Shown piece by piece: positions 63,255 through 64,000 of a stretch of 64,000 nt of DNA. The translations under genes and the position numbers were made by a program. How positions within the stretch are numbered: the stretch's first letter is position 1; each line of letters begins with the position of its first letter. The DNA is from Novosphingobium subterraneum. Lineage in GTDB: Bacteria; Pseudomonadota; Alphaproteobacteria; Sphingomonadales; Sphingomonadaceae. Below the pieces are notes generated by a model that had not been told where the DNA came from, did not search any database, and saw nothing but the letters and a program-made list of their open reading frames with translations. Location: assembly GCF_000807925.1 (NCBI RefSeq), contig NZ_JRVC01000006.1, forward strand, positions 62,001-126,000, written 5' to 3'.

Positions 63255-64000
63255 ATGGCCCAAGAAGACACGAACTTCGCACGAACCACGACAACTGGCG
63301 AGTGGTTCGGCCATCCACCCCAATTGAAGCGCCTGTTCACGACCGAAATGTGGGAACGCTTCGGCTATTACGGCATGAGGGCGATTCTCACGCTCTATCT
63401 CGCCAAGCATTTTCTCTTCAACGATACCACCAGCACCGGCATCTACGGTGGCTTCACCGCACTCGTCTATCTTACCCCGCTGATCGGCGGGCTGATTGCT
63501 GATCGTTACCTGGGCTCCAAACGCTCGGTGAAATTCGGCGCGATCCTGATGGCGGTCGGCTATTTCATGCTCTGCTTCGGGGGCGAGGCGGCCAAGCCCT
63601 ATGCCACGATCGAAGGCCAGCGGTATGACGTGACCGTCACCGAGACCGCCGGCAGCGAAGTCCGTTCGGTCGAAATGAGCGGCCAACGCCTCGAAATCGT
63701 CGGAAACGACGACAAGTCTGTCTCGCTCAAGACGGCTGACGGGGTCGAGGCAAAGCGCATCGCGCCTGGCGGATTCCAGTCGGACGGCGAACGCTCGCAG
63801 CTGCACATCGCGATACTGCTCGTCGGCCTCTCGCTGGTCACGGTCGGCAACGGCTTCTTCAAACCCAACATTTCCACAATAGTCGGCTCGCTCTATGCCG
63901 ATGGTGACCGCCGCCGCGATGCCGGATTCACGATCTTTTACATGGGCATCAACCTGGGCTCGCTGATCTCGCAGTTCTTCTGCCCGATTCTCGCCGAATC
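63255..64000 (+). CDS. POT/PTR-family peptide transporter (partial, 3' end off window)
   Basis: Proton-coupled oligopeptide transporter of the major facilitator superfamily. The first 248 codons are visible. The ATG at 63255 begins MAQEDTNFART. The hallmark FTTEMWERFGYYGMRAILTL (residues about 29-48) holds the proton-coupling ExxER motif. LIGGLIADRYLGSKRSVKFG and VTVGNGFFKPNISTIVGSLY are further POT signatures. Between helices 3 and 4 there is an unusual insert of about 60 polar, beta-rich residues (about 113-180, TIEGQRYDVTVTE onward). It is divergent from a short GntR regulator. Confidence 0.92.
   Translation, partial: MAQEDTNFARTTTTGEWFGHPPQLKRLFTTEMWERFGYYGMRAILTLYLAKHFLFNDTTSTGIYGGFTALVYLTPLIGGLIADRYLGSKRSVKFGAILMAVGYFMLCFGGEAAKPYATIEGQRYDVTVTETAGSEVRSVEMSGQRLEIVGNDDKSVSLKTADGVEAKRIAPGGFQSDGERSQLHIAILLVGLSLVTVGNGFFKPNISTIVGSLYADGDRRRDAGFTIFYMGINLGSLISQFFCPILAE

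Overview
The window is high-GC, densely packed bacterial chromosome that looks like an alphaproteobacterium of the order Sphingomonadales, most likely Novosphingobium or a close relative. This is inferred from gene content and style: a SUF operon led by an Rrf2 regulator and carrying a DUF559 gene, two sphingomonad-type TonB-dependent receptors, a receptor/TPR-sulfotransferase pair, the 180-kDa class NAD-glutamate dehydrogenase, and a PopZ-like DUF2497 protein behind tolC. No database search was possible. No phage, insertion sequence, CRISPR array or rRNA is visible. One tRNA (Leu, UAA) is present.

Layout. 1-1818: modABC molybdate uptake, minus strand, with modC cut by the window edge. 1892-6589: giant NAD-dependent glutamate dehydrogenase. 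6786-9470: flavin monooxygenase-like protein, TPR protein and alpha/beta hydrolase. 9554-10335: small operon of a 56-aa membrane peptide, a 138-aa membrane protein and a 64-aa XRE regulator, with a duplicated operator-like sequence upstream. 10477-12678: thrS preceded by a 22-codon leader peptide with seven Thr codons and alternative hairpins. 12744-14418: TauE/SafE permease and a helical hypothetical protein. 14415-20401: SUF operon in the order Rrf2 regulator, sufB, DUF559, sufC, sufD, sufS, sufT, sufA. 20524-20671: candidate small RNA with its own promoter and intrinsic terminator. 20846-25627: pyrD, gamma-glutamyltransferase, AMP-forming acyl-CoA ligase. 25632-28273: LytS/LytTR two-component system. 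28382-28462: very long inverted repeat. 28494-30017: class I fumarase. 30183-35238: degenerate PCMT, tolC, popZ-like gene, S9 peptidase, thioredoxin-like ferredoxin. 35207-37476: NAD(P)HX dehydratase, histidine phosphatase, hemerythrin. 37461-47092: catabolic island with GntR-FCD regulator, TonB receptor, HMG-CoA lyase-like enzyme, HyuA/HyuB and a class III CoA transferase. 47110-52014: sugar isomerase-like protein, purD and xseA with overlapping divergent start codons, DUF2093, M23 peptidase. 52494-57267: Oar-like receptor and TPR-sulfotransferase. 57239-61076: GT-C membrane enzyme, GtrA and UGM-like flavoprotein. 61192-64000: PilZ protein, tRNA-Leu, ihfB, short GntR regulator and a POT-family transporter cut by the window edge.

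The parts most worth following are the Thr-rich thrS leader, the small RNA candidate between the suf operon and pyrD, the HMG-CoA lyase/HyuAB/CoA-transferase island with palindromes matching a GntR-FCD site, and the 31-bp inverted repeat near 28.4 kb.
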